This document shows, in pieces, positions 42,671-51,737 of a DNA stretch of 64,000 bases (positions are counted from its first letter, which is position 1; each line of letters starts with the position of its first letter). The stretch is taken from contig CAVVWM010000011.1 of assembly GCA_963751955.1 (NCBI GenBank), forward strand, positions 372,001 to 436,000, given 5' to 3'. Under the pieces are notes generated by a model, which saw nothing but the letters and a program-made list of their open reading frames with translations, was not told the origin of the DNA and ran no database searches. The stretch comes from JABDIY01 sp963751955 (GTDB taxonomy: Bacteria > Actinomycetota > Acidimicrobiia > Acidimicrobiales > SZUA-35). Made by a program: the position numbers and the translations under genes.

Positions 42671-43467
42671 CCGCCGCACTCTTCCAGCTGGAGGGAAACC
42701 GTGCCGAACCAGGCGAACTGACCCGGGGACCGTGGACCGACAACGCCCAGCATGGCGGACCACCTGCGGCTCTGCTGACCGTGCTGGTCGAATCGGTCAC
42801 CGAGCCCGATCAGTGGATCGCCCGAATGAACGTGGAGCTACTTGCACCTGTGCCCCTATCGACACTCACCACATCGGTTCGTGCCGAAGGGCTCAGCCGC
42901 CGGGTAGCGGTGGCCCATGCCGAGCTTTGGAGCAGCGAGAAGCTGGTCGCCCGGGCCACCGGTCGCTTGCTCACCAAGTTGGACATCCCAGTTGATCCTG
43001 CCCACTCGACAGAGACACCGAACCCCCTACCTGGACCGGAGACGGAAAGGCTGGCTCCCGCATGGGCTGTGGGCAAGAACCACACCACGTTCCACCGCGA
43101 CGCTGTTCACCATCGCTGGGAGGAAGGCGGCTTCGAGGAAGCCGGCCCGGCTCGTTGTTGGCAAACCCTCACGGTTCCGGTGGTGGACGGGGTCGAAGTG
43201 ACCAGCCATCAACGAATAATGGCCGTTGCCGACATAGCCAGCGGGGTGAGCGCGATTTTCATGCCCAGCAGCGGATTTGGATTGATCAACTCCGATCTCG
43301 ACGTGTCGTTCCTCCGGCCAGCCGCCGGCCAGTGGATCCGAACCGACGCCATCACCCGAGCTGGTCGAGCAGGAACAGGACTCTGTGTCAACACTCTTTC
43401 GGATGAGTCCGGCCCGGTGGCATTCGCTACCCAGACACTGCTCGGGCGCCCTTTCAACTTCGAATAG
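42667..43467 (+). CDS. Thioesterase family protein (double hot-dog fold)
   Basis: A 266-residue protein with a GTG start overlapping the upstream stop by four bases. It reads like an acyl-CoA thioesterase-like protein of the TesB-related double hot-dog type. GPWTDNAQHGGPPAALLTVL begins the first hot-dog helix, followed by RMNVELLAPVPLSTLTTSVR and VAVAHAELWSSEKLVARATG. The second half has FMPSSGFGLINSDLDVSFLR and TRAGRAGTGLCVNTLSDESG. The substrate is unknown. Co-transcription with the enolase-superfamily and NTF2-like genes suggests a small catabolic unit, though no CoA ligase is present. Confidence 0.8.
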   Translation: MTAALFQLEGNRAEPGELTRGPWTDNAQHGGPPAALLTVLVESVTEPDQWIARMNVELLAPVPLSTLTTSVRAEGLSRRVAVAHAELWSSEKLVARATGRLLTKLDIPVDPAHSTETPNPLPGPETERLAPAWAVGKNHTTFHRDAVHHRWEEGGFEEAGPARCWQTLTVPVVDGVEVTSHQRIMAVADIASGVSAIFMPSSGFGLINSDLDVSFLRPAAGQWIRTDAITRAGRAGTGLCVNTLSDESGPVAFATQTLLGRPFNFE

Positions 43468-43494
43468 AGGTCAGACCCCGTTTACAGTGGCGGC

Positions 43495-43893
43495 GTGAGT
43501 GAGCACGACGATCAAGCCGCTGTCCGGGAGCTCAACCAACTGTTCTACGCAGCCCACGAGAAAAGGGACTTCGAGGCGATGATTTCGCTCTGGAGCCACG
43601 GTCCCGACGTGGTGTGCATTCACCCGGGGTGGCCGATCCTGCGAGGCTGGGAGGCGGTGGAAGACAGCTGGCGCCGGATCTTTCACGGGCCTTCCGACAA
43701 CCAGTTCATCGTCACCAACGATCAGCTCAATATCGCCGATGGCGTAGCCTGGATAACCCTGGATGAGAACCTCATGAGCGCAGGTGGCACCGGCACGATC
43801 GCTGCCACCAACATCTTCATGCGCACCCAAGGCCATTGGAAGATCATGCATCACCACGGTTCCCCAGTAGCCGCCCAACGCCGCAAGATTTGA
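43495..43893 (+). CDS. SnoaL/NTF2-like (nuclear transport factor 2 fold) protein
   Basis: A 132-residue soluble protein with GTG start. The cone-shaped NTF2 fold pattern is visible: N-terminal helices (VRELNQLFYAAHEKRDFEAM), LWSHGPDVVCIHPGWPILRG, EAVEDSWRRIF, then paired strands VAWITLDENLMS and TIAATNIFMRTQGHWKIMHH. The combination HPGW...RGW...HHH is typical of the SnoaL_3/DUF4440 group. It may bind a small ligand or act as an isomerase/hydrolase; no reaction can be assigned. Follows the thioesterase by 27 bp; convergent with ribF 26 bp away. Confidence 0.82.
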   Translation: MSEHDDQAAVRELNQLFYAAHEKRDFEAMISLWSHGPDVVCIHPGWPILRGWEAVEDSWRRIFHGPSDNQFIVTNDQLNIADGVAWITLDENLMSAGGTGTIAATNIFMRTQGHWKIMHHHGSPVAAQRRKI

Positions 43894-43919
43894 GGCAAAA
43901 CGTGGGTCTCCGGTGAACT

Positions 43920-44861
43920 TCACAGGAGCAGTATTTTGGCCTCGTCGATGTCGAATTGCAGCTGAGCCTTGAGGGCGTCGATGCCGCCGAATCGGCGTTC
44001 GGTACGGAGCATCTTGACGAACTCAACCCGACCCTCGGTGCCGTAGAGATCACCATCGAAGCCGATCAGGTGGGCTTCGACCAGGGAACGGTCGGCATCC
44101 TCATAGAAGGTTGGCCTCTTGCCAACGTTCACTGCGGCGGGGTGACGGCCGCCGCCGGCGAACTCGTACCAGGCGGCGTACACACCATCGGCAGGAATGG
44201 CCCGATCGGGCGGAACGTCGATGTTGGCGGTGGGAAACCCGATGGTTCGCCCGCGCTGATCGCCGGTTCGCACCTCGCCCCTGACCTGATGAAGGCGGCC
44301 CAGCATCGCAGCGGCTTGCTCCACGTCGCCGTTGGCGATTGCTCGGCGGATGGCAGTCGAGGAAACGGGGTCGCTGTCCTCACCGGGTTGGAGAATCTGG
44401 TCGAGAGGATGCACATCGAATCCACGTCCCGCACCGATCTCAGTGAGCAACTCTGTGGTTCCTTCTCGCCGGTATCCAAAGTGGAAGTCATTGCCTACCG
44501 AGACCGACGTTGCGTGCAAGCAATCGACAACTACCCGATCCACGAACGCTCCAGCGCTCTCCTCCGCCTGAACGTCATCGAAATGGACGACAACGGTTGT
44601 GTTGACCCCGATCTCCCGCAGCAACTCGAGGCGATGATCGATGCCGGTGAGGATTTTGGGGGCGCTATCGGGTCGAATGACCTGGGCCGGATGGGGGTCA
44701 AAGGTGACAACGGCGAGCCGGGCCCCATCGTGATCAGCCAGCCGTCGGGTTTCTTCGAGAACGAACCGATGACCGCGGTGGACGCCGTCGAAGACGCCGA
44801 TGGTTACGGCGTGCTGCTCGTCGAGGCACTCCCCCGCACCCGGATTCCGGATCACCAACAT
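43920..44861 (-). CDS. ribF: Bifunctional riboflavin kinase/FMN adenylyltransferase
   Basis: Converts riboflavin to FMN and then FAD. The protein is 313 residues. The N-terminal nucleotidyltransferase domain has VTIGVFDGVHRGHRFVLEET and VTFDPHPAQVI. A middle VSVGNDFHFGYRREG and ISSTAIRRA-like SSTAIRRAIANGDVEQAAAM follow. The C-terminal kinase domain holds GDQRGRTIGFPTANIDVPPD and a VEAHLIGFDGDLYG motif. It starts seven bases after the truB stop, the classic truB-ribF arrangement at the end of the translation operon. Confidence 0.96.
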   Translation of the reverse strand: MLVIRNPGAGECLDEQHAVTIGVFDGVHRGHRFVLEETRRLADHDGARLAVVTFDPHPAQVIRPDSAPKILTGIDHRLELLREIGVNTTVVVHFDDVQAEESAGAFVDRVVVDCLHATSVSVGNDFHFGYRREGTTELLTEIGAGRGFDVHPLDQILQPGEDSDPVSSTAIRRAIANGDVEQAAAMLGRLHQVRGEVRTGDQRGRTIGFPTANIDVPPDRAIPADGVYAAWYEFAGGGRHPAAVNVGKRPTFYEDADRSLVEAHLIGFDGDLYGTEGRVEFVKMLRTERRFGGIDALKAQLQFDIDEAKILLL

Positions 44862-44868
44862 CGAGGCG

Positions 44869-45735
44869 TCAACCTACCAAGACTTTCACCGGCCGGAACT
44901 CCCCATCACGGGACTCATAAACCGCCAGCAGATCACCTTGTGGGTCGACAATCGCCAGCTGACCTGAGCCGTTGCTGGGCCCGAGGGATTGGCCGTTGCG
45001 AACCTGCGCTGCCACAGTGTCGCCGACCTGCATTGTCGGTAGGTGGGACAGCATCTCAATCAACGGTCGCAGTTCGGCATCCTCCACCGTCCGGGCCGAT
45101 GCCACATCGAAACGACCGACCGCAGTGCGGCGCAGATTCCTGAGATGTGCACCTCCACCGAGAGCCGAACCGACGTCGGCTGCAAGCGTTCGAATGTAGG
45201 TTCCCGAGGAGCAATGAACCGACATCCGATAGACGAGGGCGTCGTCGGTTGGCTCGATGTCGACACTGTGGATCGTTACCGGACGTGGAGGCCGATCAAC
45301 TTCCTTGCCCTCTCTGGCCAACTCGTGAAGGCGCTTGCCGTCGATCTTGATGGCCGAAACCATCGGCGGGATCTGCTCGATGTTGCCCACGAACGACTTC
45401 GCCACCTCGGATACTCTGTCAGGCAAGAGGTCCATCTCGTAGGTCCCGGTCACTACACCGGTCGAGTCGAGGCTGTCGGTTGTCACTCCGAACACAACCT
45501 CGCCCTCGTATTTTTTGTCGGTACCGGTAACGAACTGGAGCAGCTTGGTGCCCTTCCCAACCCCGAGCACCAACACGCCGGTTGCGTCGGGATCAAGAGT
45601 TCCAGCGTGGCCGACCTTTCTGGTGCCAAGCTTGCGCCGGACCTGATCGACGACATCGTGGCTCGTACAGCCGGATGGCTTGTCGACCACGAGCACACCG
45701 GAAGCGCCCGAATCGTTCCGACTACGGCGACCCAT
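44869..45735 (-). CDS. truB: tRNA pseudouridine(55) synthase
   Basis: Makes pseudouridine 55 in the T-loop of tRNAs. The protein is 288 residues. Motifs: LVVDKPSGCTSHDVVDQVRR, the catalytic GHAGTLDPDATGVLVLGVGK with its aspartate, YEGEVVFGVTTDSLDSTG, and the KIDGKRLHELAREGKEV loop. SGTYIRTLAADVGSALGGGA follows. The C-terminal PUA-like end is present. It overlaps the rbfA stop by one base (TGATG). Confidence 0.96.
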   Translation of the reverse strand: MGRRSRNDSGASGVLVVDKPSGCTSHDVVDQVRRKLGTRKVGHAGTLDPDATGVLVLGVGKGTKLLQFVTGTDKKYEGEVVFGVTTDSLDSTGVVTGTYEMDLLPDRVSEVAKSFVGNIEQIPPMVSAIKIDGKRLHELAREGKEVDRPPRPVTIHSVDIEPTDDALVYRMSVHCSSGTYIRTLAADVGSALGGGAHLRNLRRTAVGRFDVASARTVEDAELRPLIEMLSHLPTMQVGDTVAAQVRNGQSLGPSNGSGQLAIVDPQGDLLAVYESRDGEFRPVKVLVG

Positions 45736-46199
45736 CAGTCGAAGGTGATTTCGTCAGGCCCGCCGCCCTCAGCTTCAGCTTCGTCTGATGATTCGTCTGA
45801 TGATTCATCGGCCGCTATGTCGAGGCTGGCGAGGATCGAATCGATCCTGACTCCGGCCCGGACCGAGGGGTCGAATTGGATGACGACCTCTGGTGTCTTG
45901 CGCAGCTTCACCTGGTGGGCGATCGCCGACTGCAACCGAACCCGCTGTTGGGCCAGAATCGACAGGATCCTCTCATCGGCCTCGGGATCGTTCTCCAGCG
46001 TGCTGATGAACACATCACACCGATTCAAGTCGTTGTCGATCTCGGTGCCGGTGACGGTGATGAGCGGGAGTCGGTCATCGTCGAGACGCTCGAGGTGCTC
46101 AGCCACAACCTGTTGGAGCAGTGCATTCAGGCGAGCCGTTCGCGGATAGTGCTTGGTGCTACTGGGCCGTTTCTTTCGATTTGTTTGACGTCGGCTCAT
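45735..46199 (-). CDS. rbfA: Ribosome-binding factor A
   Basis: Late 30S maturation factor that binds helix 1 of 16S rRNA and acts in cold adaptation. The ATG giving MSRRQTNRKKRPSS overlaps the ylxP stop by four bases; 154 residues. KH-like core: ARLNALLQQVVAEHLERLDD, LITVTGTEIDNDLNRCDVFI, RLQSAIAHQVKLRKTPEVVI and FDPSVRAGVRIDSILASLDI. The tail is acidic with an ESSDESSDEAEAEGG stretch, longer than in E. coli. Confidence 0.94.
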   Translation of the reverse strand: MSRRQTNRKKRPSSTKHYPRTARLNALLQQVVAEHLERLDDDRLPLITVTGTEIDNDLNRCDVFISTLENDPEADERILSILAQQRVRLQSAIAHQVKLRKTPEVVIQFDPSVRAGVRIDSILASLDIAADESSDESSDEAEAEGGGPDEITFD

Positions 46200-46486
46200 G
46201 AAGACTCCATCCAGGATCTGTTGATCGAGGTGACCTCGATATCGGTTTTGGACCACACGAACCGTTCAACCGAATCCGCTACCTCACCGGCATGTTGTGC
46301 CGAGCCGGACACGATGGCGAAGCCGAGTTCAGCCCGCTGCCACTTGTCGAGATAGCCGACCTCAGCCGAACCGACAGACTTCCAGCCGTCGACGGTTCGA
46401 ACGATGCTCTGAATGATCGAACGTTTCGCTTTCAATGACTCGGCCATAGGGAGATGTAGCTCGACGGTGAGGACACAAACGTGCAC
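46196..46486 (-). CDS. ylxP: DUF503 protein YlxP
   Basis: A 96-residue protein. It matches the DUF503/YlxP family: MHVCVLTVELHLPMAESLKA followed by KRSIIQSIVRTV, then GYLDKWQRAELGFAIVSGSA and VWSKTDIEVTSIN. Members almost always lie between infB and rbfA, as here, and are suspected of a ribosome-related role; the precise function is unknown. GTG start; overlaps rbfA by four bases and follows infB by nine. Confidence 0.92.
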   Translation of the reverse strand: MHVCVLTVELHLPMAESLKAKRSIIQSIVRTVDGWKSVGSAEVGYLDKWQRAELGFAIVSGSAQHAGEVADSVERFVWSKTDIEVTSINRSWMESS

Positions 46487-46495
46487 GGCAGCTTT

Positions 46496-49338
46496 CTAGA
46501 TGCGGGGGATCTCTCGTTCCTCGAACGTTTCGATGATGTCGCCGGCCTTGAGGTCTTGGAAGTCCGACAGGCCGATTCCACATTCAAATCCGGCCCGAAC
46601 TTCTCTGACATCCTCTTTGAAGTGGCGAAGCGATTGGACCGTTCCCCGCCAGATGATCGTGCCTTCCCGAAGGAACCGGACCTTGGAGTTGCGGGTGATG
46701 GTGCCGCTTAGCACCATGCAACCGGCGATGGCTCCCTGGCGTGGGACTCTGAAGATATCGCGGACTTCGGCTTCGCCGGTGACCACTTCTTCGAACTCGG
46801 GAGCGAGCATGCCGAGCATGGCGTTCTCGATGTCTTCGAGCAGTTTGTAGATGATCTCGTAGTTACGGATCTCCACTTTTCCCGGTCGGCCAGCTCGCGA
46901 GCTTTTCGGTCGGGGCGAACATTGAAGCCCAGGATCGTGGCGTTGGAAGTGGCAGCGAGGAGCACGTCGTTTTCGGTGATGCCGCCAACACCTCGCGATA
47001 CGAATGCCAGCTTCACATCGTCCCGTTCGAGTTTGCGGAGCGAATCGGTGACCGCTTCGAGAGAGCCGTTGACGTCGGCTTTCACGATCAGGTTGAGTGT
47101 GGCGGTTTCGCCGCGCTGGATCTGGTCGAAAATATCTTCGAGCTTGGCACCACCGCTCGTTGCGGATGCATCACGACCGAGGCTGGCCAACCGGTGCCAA
47201 TGCTCCCGAGTGGAGGCCACCTTGGCGGCAATCTTCTCGCTGGGGGCGACTACAAAAGAATCGCCGGCTCCGGCAACATCGCTGAGCCCGAGCACCTGGA
47301 CCGGTACGGAAGGGCCGGCCTTCTCGACCTTGTTGCCCTTGTCGTCGATGAGGGCGCGAACTCGGCCCCACGCTGCGCCGGTGACAAACGGATCACCCAC
47401 AGAAAGCGTGCCGCGCTCGACCAGAACGGTAGAGACCGGGCCCAGGCCCGTATCGAGGAACGACTCGAGCACGACGCCTGCAGCGCGACCTTCAGGGGTG
47501 GCCCGAAGGTCTTCGAGTTCGGACAATACCGCCAGGTTTTCGAGTAGTTCGGGGATTCCGTCGCCGGTCATGGCCGACAGTGGCACCATGATGGCTTCAC
47601 CACCCCACGCTTCGGGAATCAGGCCACGTTCAGCCAACTGGCTCATCACCCGCTCGGGGTCCGCCCCCTCACGGTCCATCTTGTTGATCGCAACGATGAT
47701 CGGCACCTCGGCCGCCTGGGCATGGTCGAGCGCCTCGGCAGTCTGGGGCATGACACCGTCGTCGGCTGCTACAACCAACACCACAATGTCGGTAGCGTCA
47801 GCACCCCGGGCGCGCATAGCCGTGAACGCCTCGTGACCGGGGGTGTCGAGAAACGTGAGCACCGCGCCGTCGTCGGTCGATGCCTGGTACGCGCCAATGT
47901 GCTGGGTGATGCCGCCCGCTTCGCCAGCGACGACGTTGGCCGAACGAATCCGGTCGAGCAGCAGGGTTTTGCCGTGGTCGACGTGACCCATAACAGTGAT
48001 CACAGGTGGGCGATGCGGCCAAGTTGCGACGATCTCGTCGTCGTCCTCGTCAGGGAATTCGAGCACCTTGCGGAGCTCCACTTCCTGCTCTTCACCGGGA
48101 TCGACGAGCCGAATCTCGGCGTTCACCTCAGCGGCGAACAGCTCGATCATGTCGTCGCTGAGCGACTGGGTACCGGTGACCATTTCACCGTTGGTGAGCA
48201 TGAACCGAACAACGTCAGCGGCCGTGCGGTTGAGCTTGGGACCGAGGTCCTGGGCCGTGGACGCACGCTCGATGACAACGGTGCCCTCGGGAACGGGAGC
48301 ATCCTCAGCGGTGTACGTAGGGATGTCCATCGGCATGAGGTCTTCGGCGTTACGACGACGACGCTTCTTGCGACGCTGACCTCTGTTGCCGGGACCACGC
48401 CCGGGAGGACCACCGCGACCGGGAGGACCACCGCGACCAGGGAAACCGCCAGGGCCGCCAGGGCCGCCAGGGCCACCAGGGCCACCAGGGCCACCGCCAC
48501 CGGGGGAGCGAGCGGGCGCACCGGCACCGGGGGCCGTACGGTAAGGGGAACCACCAGCGGGGCGGCTTCCTCCACCGGGGCGCGGCGGGGCGGGTTTGCC
48601 ACCACCGGGAGGCGGAGGAATCGGTTTGCCGGTTCGACCTCTAGGTGGGCCCGGGGGTGGCGGGATCGGTTTGCCGCCCGTTACAGGGGGTGAGGTGGGA
48701 TCTGCGGCGGAGTCAGGTGCGACCTCGACTACTTTGGCCGCAGGTGCTTGGACCACTGGGGCCGGGCTCTCTACAGCGGGAGCCACGACTGACCGAACCT
48801 GTACGGGCGGAGCCTCGACAGGCGGAGCCTCGACAGGCGGAGCCTCGGCAGCAGGCGCCACAGCCGGTGGTGCTGGTCTTTGGCTGGACACCACAGCTGG
48901 GGCAGGTGCTGATCGCAGTGTCTGGGGTGGCGGTGGGATCGGGGTAGTCGATCCCGACGCTGAGACTTGTTCGGGACCAGCCTTGGCTGCGGCACCGCTG
49001 GAAACCCTCGGGGCGGCCTTGGCTGGTGCCTCTTGGGCTGTCGTCGTGGCGGCCGCCTCAGCCAGAGCCTTCTTCCTGGGCGGCGGCCGCTTCTTGGCCG
49101 CCTTCTTCTTGGATGCGTCGTTCTTTGCCGGAGCCTTCTCTTCTTCGGGATCTGGAATCGGATCCCGAACTAGGCCCTCTCGCTCAGCCTTTCGACGCAG
49201 ACGGTCCGCCTGCGCCTCGACGATGCTGGAGGAATGGCTTTTGGCGCCGATGCCAAGACTGCCGCACAGATCAAGGATCTCCGCATTTGACATTCCTAGT
49301 TGACGAGCGAGTTCATAAACACGGACTTTGGCAGGCAC
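46496..49338 (-). CDS. infB: Translation initiation factor IF-2, with a one-base frameshift
   Basis: GTPase that delivers fMet-tRNA to the 30S subunit. N-terminal IF2_N (KVRVYELARQLGMSNAEILD) is followed by a long, low-complexity Pro/Ala/Gly linker with repeats (PPVEAPPVEAPPVQV and PGGPGGPGGPGG). G1 is VITVMGHVDHGKTLLLDRI, G3 FLDTPGHEAFTAMRARGAD, G4 VAINKMDREG. The first frame fails after ELADREK. The sequence EIRNYEIIYKLLEDIENAML resumes one base over and runs to 46496 with a normal C-terminal domain. A missing C near 46876 (plus strand) explains it; the corrected protein is about 947 residues. As IF-2 is indispensable, this is almost certainly an assembly error. Confidence 0.93.
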
Positions 49339-49412
49339 AGACTTTAAACAACCTCGGGTTATTGCAGGGGCGCGAGGCTCCTACGATTCGGCCTTTCATG
49401 CTAACCGCGAAC

Positions 49413-49613
49413 TCACTGATTCAACCTCAGCGCCCGATTGAGGCCGCCATTGCCTGAGGCGACCACAAGGCACTCATCAGAACACACCCAGGCACCCCTC
49501 CCCGCACTCGGTCCGTCACGCGTGAGGATCCCGCAACGAGCGGTGAGACGCGTCAACTCAGATACTGGTTTCTTGGAACGGCAGCCCACACAGGTCCGGT
49601 GCGGACCGCTCAT
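49413..49613 (-). CDS. ylxR: YlxR (DUF448) RNA-binding-like protein
   Basis: A 66-residue protein located between nusA and infB, the diagnostic place for YlxR. The family signature is present: RTCVGCRSKKPVSELTRLTA (C-x-G-C-R) and GRGAWVCSDECLVVA, with a G-R-G-A-[WY] box. Bacillus YlxR affects RNase P and transcription, but its role here is unproven. Start at the ATG at 49613 rather than an upstream TTG. Confidence 0.92.
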   Translation of the reverse strand: MSGPHRTCVGCRSKKPVSELTRLTARCGILTRDGPSAGRGAWVCSDECLVVASGNGGLNRALRLNQ

Positions 49614-49631
49614 GGCCTTTCGCCCCAACTA

Positions 49632-51041
49632 CTACTCTTGTTCGTCGTCACCTTCGGACGCCCCCGTGTCGGCGGGCTCGGCGTCGCCCACTGAGCCCTC
49701 CGCCTTATCGCCCTCAACGTCTGCTTCAGCGACAGGTTCTTCAGCCACCGGTTCTTCAGCCACCGGTTCTTCAGCCACCGGTTCTTCAGCCACCGGTTCT
49801 TCAGCCACCGGTTCTTCAGCCACCGGTTCTTCAGCCGCAGCAGCGTCTTCTACCACCACTGATCCCTCCGGCTCCTCTCCGGCGGGCTCGCTCTCCTGGG
49901 CAATGGGGGCGGCCTCCCCGGACGCGAGGGCGTTGTACTCATCGAGGGTCATGGCCGGACTGCCGTCGGCGGGCTGCCATTTTTGTTCGCCGGTTTCTGC
50001 ATCGACGATCCACTCACCTTGGGCCCAGTCTTCGCCCTCGTAGTCCTCAGCCGGGGCGTTCATTTCCTCCACGAGCTGGGTCTCGCTCTTGATGTCGATC
50101 CGCCAGCCGGTGAGACGATGTGCGAGCCGTGCGTTCTGCCCTTCCTTACCGATGGCCAGTGACAACTGGAAGTCGGGCACGATGACCTCGGCGGTGCCGG
50201 TGTCTTCGTGGAGGCGAACTTCTTTCACCTTGGCCGGCGACAGAGCCCGAGCCACGTATTCATACTGGTCATCTGAGAACGGGATGATGTCGACCTTTTC
50301 GCCGTTCAGCTCGTTCACCACCATACGGACCCGTGATCCGCGCGCTCCCACACAGGCGCCGACCGGATCAACATTCTGATCATTGGACGCAACGGCGATC
50401 TTGGTTCGATGGCCGGGCTCTCGTGCACAACCTTTGAGTTCCACGATGCCATCGGCGATTTCGGGGACCTCGAGCTCGAACAGTCGTTTCACCAAGCCGG
50501 GATGGGTGCGGGACACGACGATCTGAGGACCCCGGTCGGTCTTTCGAACCTCCACGATGTAGGCCTTGTGGCGATCGCCGGCCTTTGGTCGTGGTCCGGA
50601 GGAGACCTGCTCGGATTGGGGCAGCAACGCATCCACCCGGCCCAGATCCAGCAGGGTGTAACGGGCATCGGTCTGTTGCACGATGCCCGTGACGATGTCT
50701 CCCTCCCGACCGGCGTACTCCTCGTACTTCATCTCGCGCTCTTCTTCTCGAATGCCCTGGAGGAGGATCTGTTTGGTGGTCTGGGCAGCGATGCGGCCAA
50801 AGTTCTCCGGGGTCACATCGAAATCTTCACCGAAAGGTTCACCCTCTTCATCGAGTTCCTGGGCAAAGACGGTGATTTCGAAGGTGCCGGGGTCGATGGT
50901 GACCCAGCTGTACTCCCAGTGATCAGGGTCCTTCTTGTAGGCCGACTCGAGAGCGTTGGCCAGAATCCCGAAGAGTTTGCCGATGGAGATGCCTCGGTCC
51001 TCGGCAAGTGCTGCGAGAGCTTCTGTCATTTCGTTCGCCAT
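49632..51041 (-). CDS. nusA: Transcription termination/antitermination factor NusA
   Basis: RNA-polymerase-binding elongation factor controlling pausing and termination. The protein is 469 residues. The N-terminal polymerase-binding domain begins MANEMTEALAALAEDRGISI. An S1 domain (REGDIVTGIVQQTDARYTLL) and two KH domains follow (DPVGACVGARGSRVRMVVNE; FQLSLAIGKEGQNARLAHRL). After about residue 345 the sequence is a low-complexity acidic tail in which (V)AEEP is repeated seven times. No AR2-like repeats of the E. coli type are present. Downstream of rimP by nine bases. Confidence 0.96.
   Translation of the reverse strand: MANEMTEALAALAEDRGISIGKLFGILANALESAYKKDPDHWEYSWVTIDPGTFEITVFAQELDEEGEPFGEDFDVTPENFGRIAAQTTKQILLQGIREEEREMKYEEYAGREGDIVTGIVQQTDARYTLLDLGRVDALLPQSEQVSSGPRPKAGDRHKAYIVEVRKTDRGPQIVVSRTHPGLVKRLFELEVPEIADGIVELKGCAREPGHRTKIAVASNDQNVDPVGACVGARGSRVRMVVNELNGEKVDIIPFSDDQYEYVARALSPAKVKEVRLHEDTGTAEVIVPDFQLSLAIGKEGQNARLAHRLTGWRIDIKSETQLVEEMNAPAEDYEGEDWAQGEWIVDAETGEQKWQPADGSPAMTLDEYNALASGEAAPIAQESEPAGEEPEGSVVVEDAAAAEEPVAEEPVAEEPVAEEPVAEEPVAEEPVAEEPVAEADVEGDKAEGSVGDAEPADTGASEGDDEQE
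49735..49839. repeat. 15-bp minisatellite in the nusA tail, seven units
   Basis: Seven head-to-tail copies of GGTTCTTCAGCCACC (plus-strand reading), the last varying at its end, encode (V)AEEP pentapeptides on the minus strand. In-frame unit length (15 bp) means copy-number change would not disrupt nusA. Confidence 0.9.
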
Positions 51042-51050
51042 GGGGGTTTC

Positions 51051-51605
51051 CTATTTCTTCTTGGAGTTCTGGGACTTTTTCTTGCGGGGCGTGGAGTGCG
51101 GTTTGGGAGTGGGCCCCCAGTTGAAGACTGTCTTGGCGCGTTCCACATCGCCGTAGGCGATTGCTTCGGACTCGAGTTCGGGCAGGTCGGTTCCGTCGCG
51201 TTCATAAACTGCGACGGTGAACGACTGGGGGTCTGCTGCGGTGAGCTCGCCCCGTACTCGGCGGTAATCTCTGGTTCCCGACACCAATTTCACCACAACA
51301 TTTTCGCCAACTGCCCGTTGGTAGTGCTCGAGTCGGGCCAGCCGTCGCTCAACCCCGGGACTGGAGACTTCGAGTGTGTAACGCCCCGGAATCGGATCGT
51401 CGTCGTCGAGAATAGGGCCGATGGCGCGGTTGACCGTTGCCAGCGTGGACGTGTCGACACCACCGCTGAGCGGTTCGTGTTCGGTGTCGACCAAAATTCT
51501 CAGCGTGCCGCCGGTGAACTCGACGTCGACCAATTCAACACCGAGTTTGGAGATAGGGACGGTGAGCAGCCCGGTGATCCGGTCCTCCAACGATGAAGTT
51601 GCCAT
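51051..51605 (-). CDS. rimP: Ribosome maturation factor RimP
   Basis: Assists assembly of the 30S 3' domain. The ATG at 51605 follows AAAGGAGGGCGGT; 184 residues. Features: SKLGVELVDVEFTGGTLRIL, VATVNRAI-like TLATVNRAIGPILDDDDPIP, YTLEVSSPGVERRLARLEHY with the family's S-S-P-G-[LV]-x-R, and a C-terminal SH3-like part (VVKLVSGTRDYRRVRGELTA). A Lys/Ser-rich basic tail ends the protein. First gene of the rimP-nusA-ylxR-infB-ylxP-rbfA-truB-ribF operon. Confidence 0.95.
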   Translation of the reverse strand: MATSSLEDRITGLLTVPISKLGVELVDVEFTGGTLRILVDTEHEPLSGGVDTSTLATVNRAIGPILDDDDPIPGRYTLEVSSPGVERRLARLEHYQRAVGENVVVKLVSGTRDYRRVRGELTAADPQSFTVAVYERDGTDLPELESEAIAYGDVERAKTVFNWGPTPKPHSTPRKKKSQNSKKK

Positions 51606-51662
51606 ACCGCCCTCCTTTCTCACTGTATTCACGGCAAAAACCTGAGCCGAGAAACAACACAA

Positions 51663-51706
51663 GCGTGGGCCGAAGCCCACGCCTGAAGACGTCTGAGGAC
51701 ATCATA
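51663..51706 (-). promoter_or_regulatory. Promoter and UUCG-tetraloop leader hairpin of the rimP-nusA operon
   Basis: On the minus strand TATGAT (51701-51706) is a good -10 with a weak TTAGTC-like -35 sixteen bases upstream. About twelve bases after the expected start site the leader folds into GCGTGGGC-TTCG-GCCCACGC (51663-51682), an eight-bp stem closed by a UUCG loop. It is followed by a U-rich stretch (TTGTGTTGTTTC). This has the layout of an intrinsic terminator or attenuator about 60 nt ahead of rimP. Confidence 0.6.
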
Positions 51707-51737
51707 CAGTCCAGAAGCCTTGGACTAAGGTCCCGCT

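Noticed and set aside
46870..46882. Programmed ribosomal frameshift in infB or rpsB
   Set aside because: No slippery heptamer with a downstream structure is evident, neither gene is known to use frameshifting, and similar breaks occur in unrelated genes nearby.
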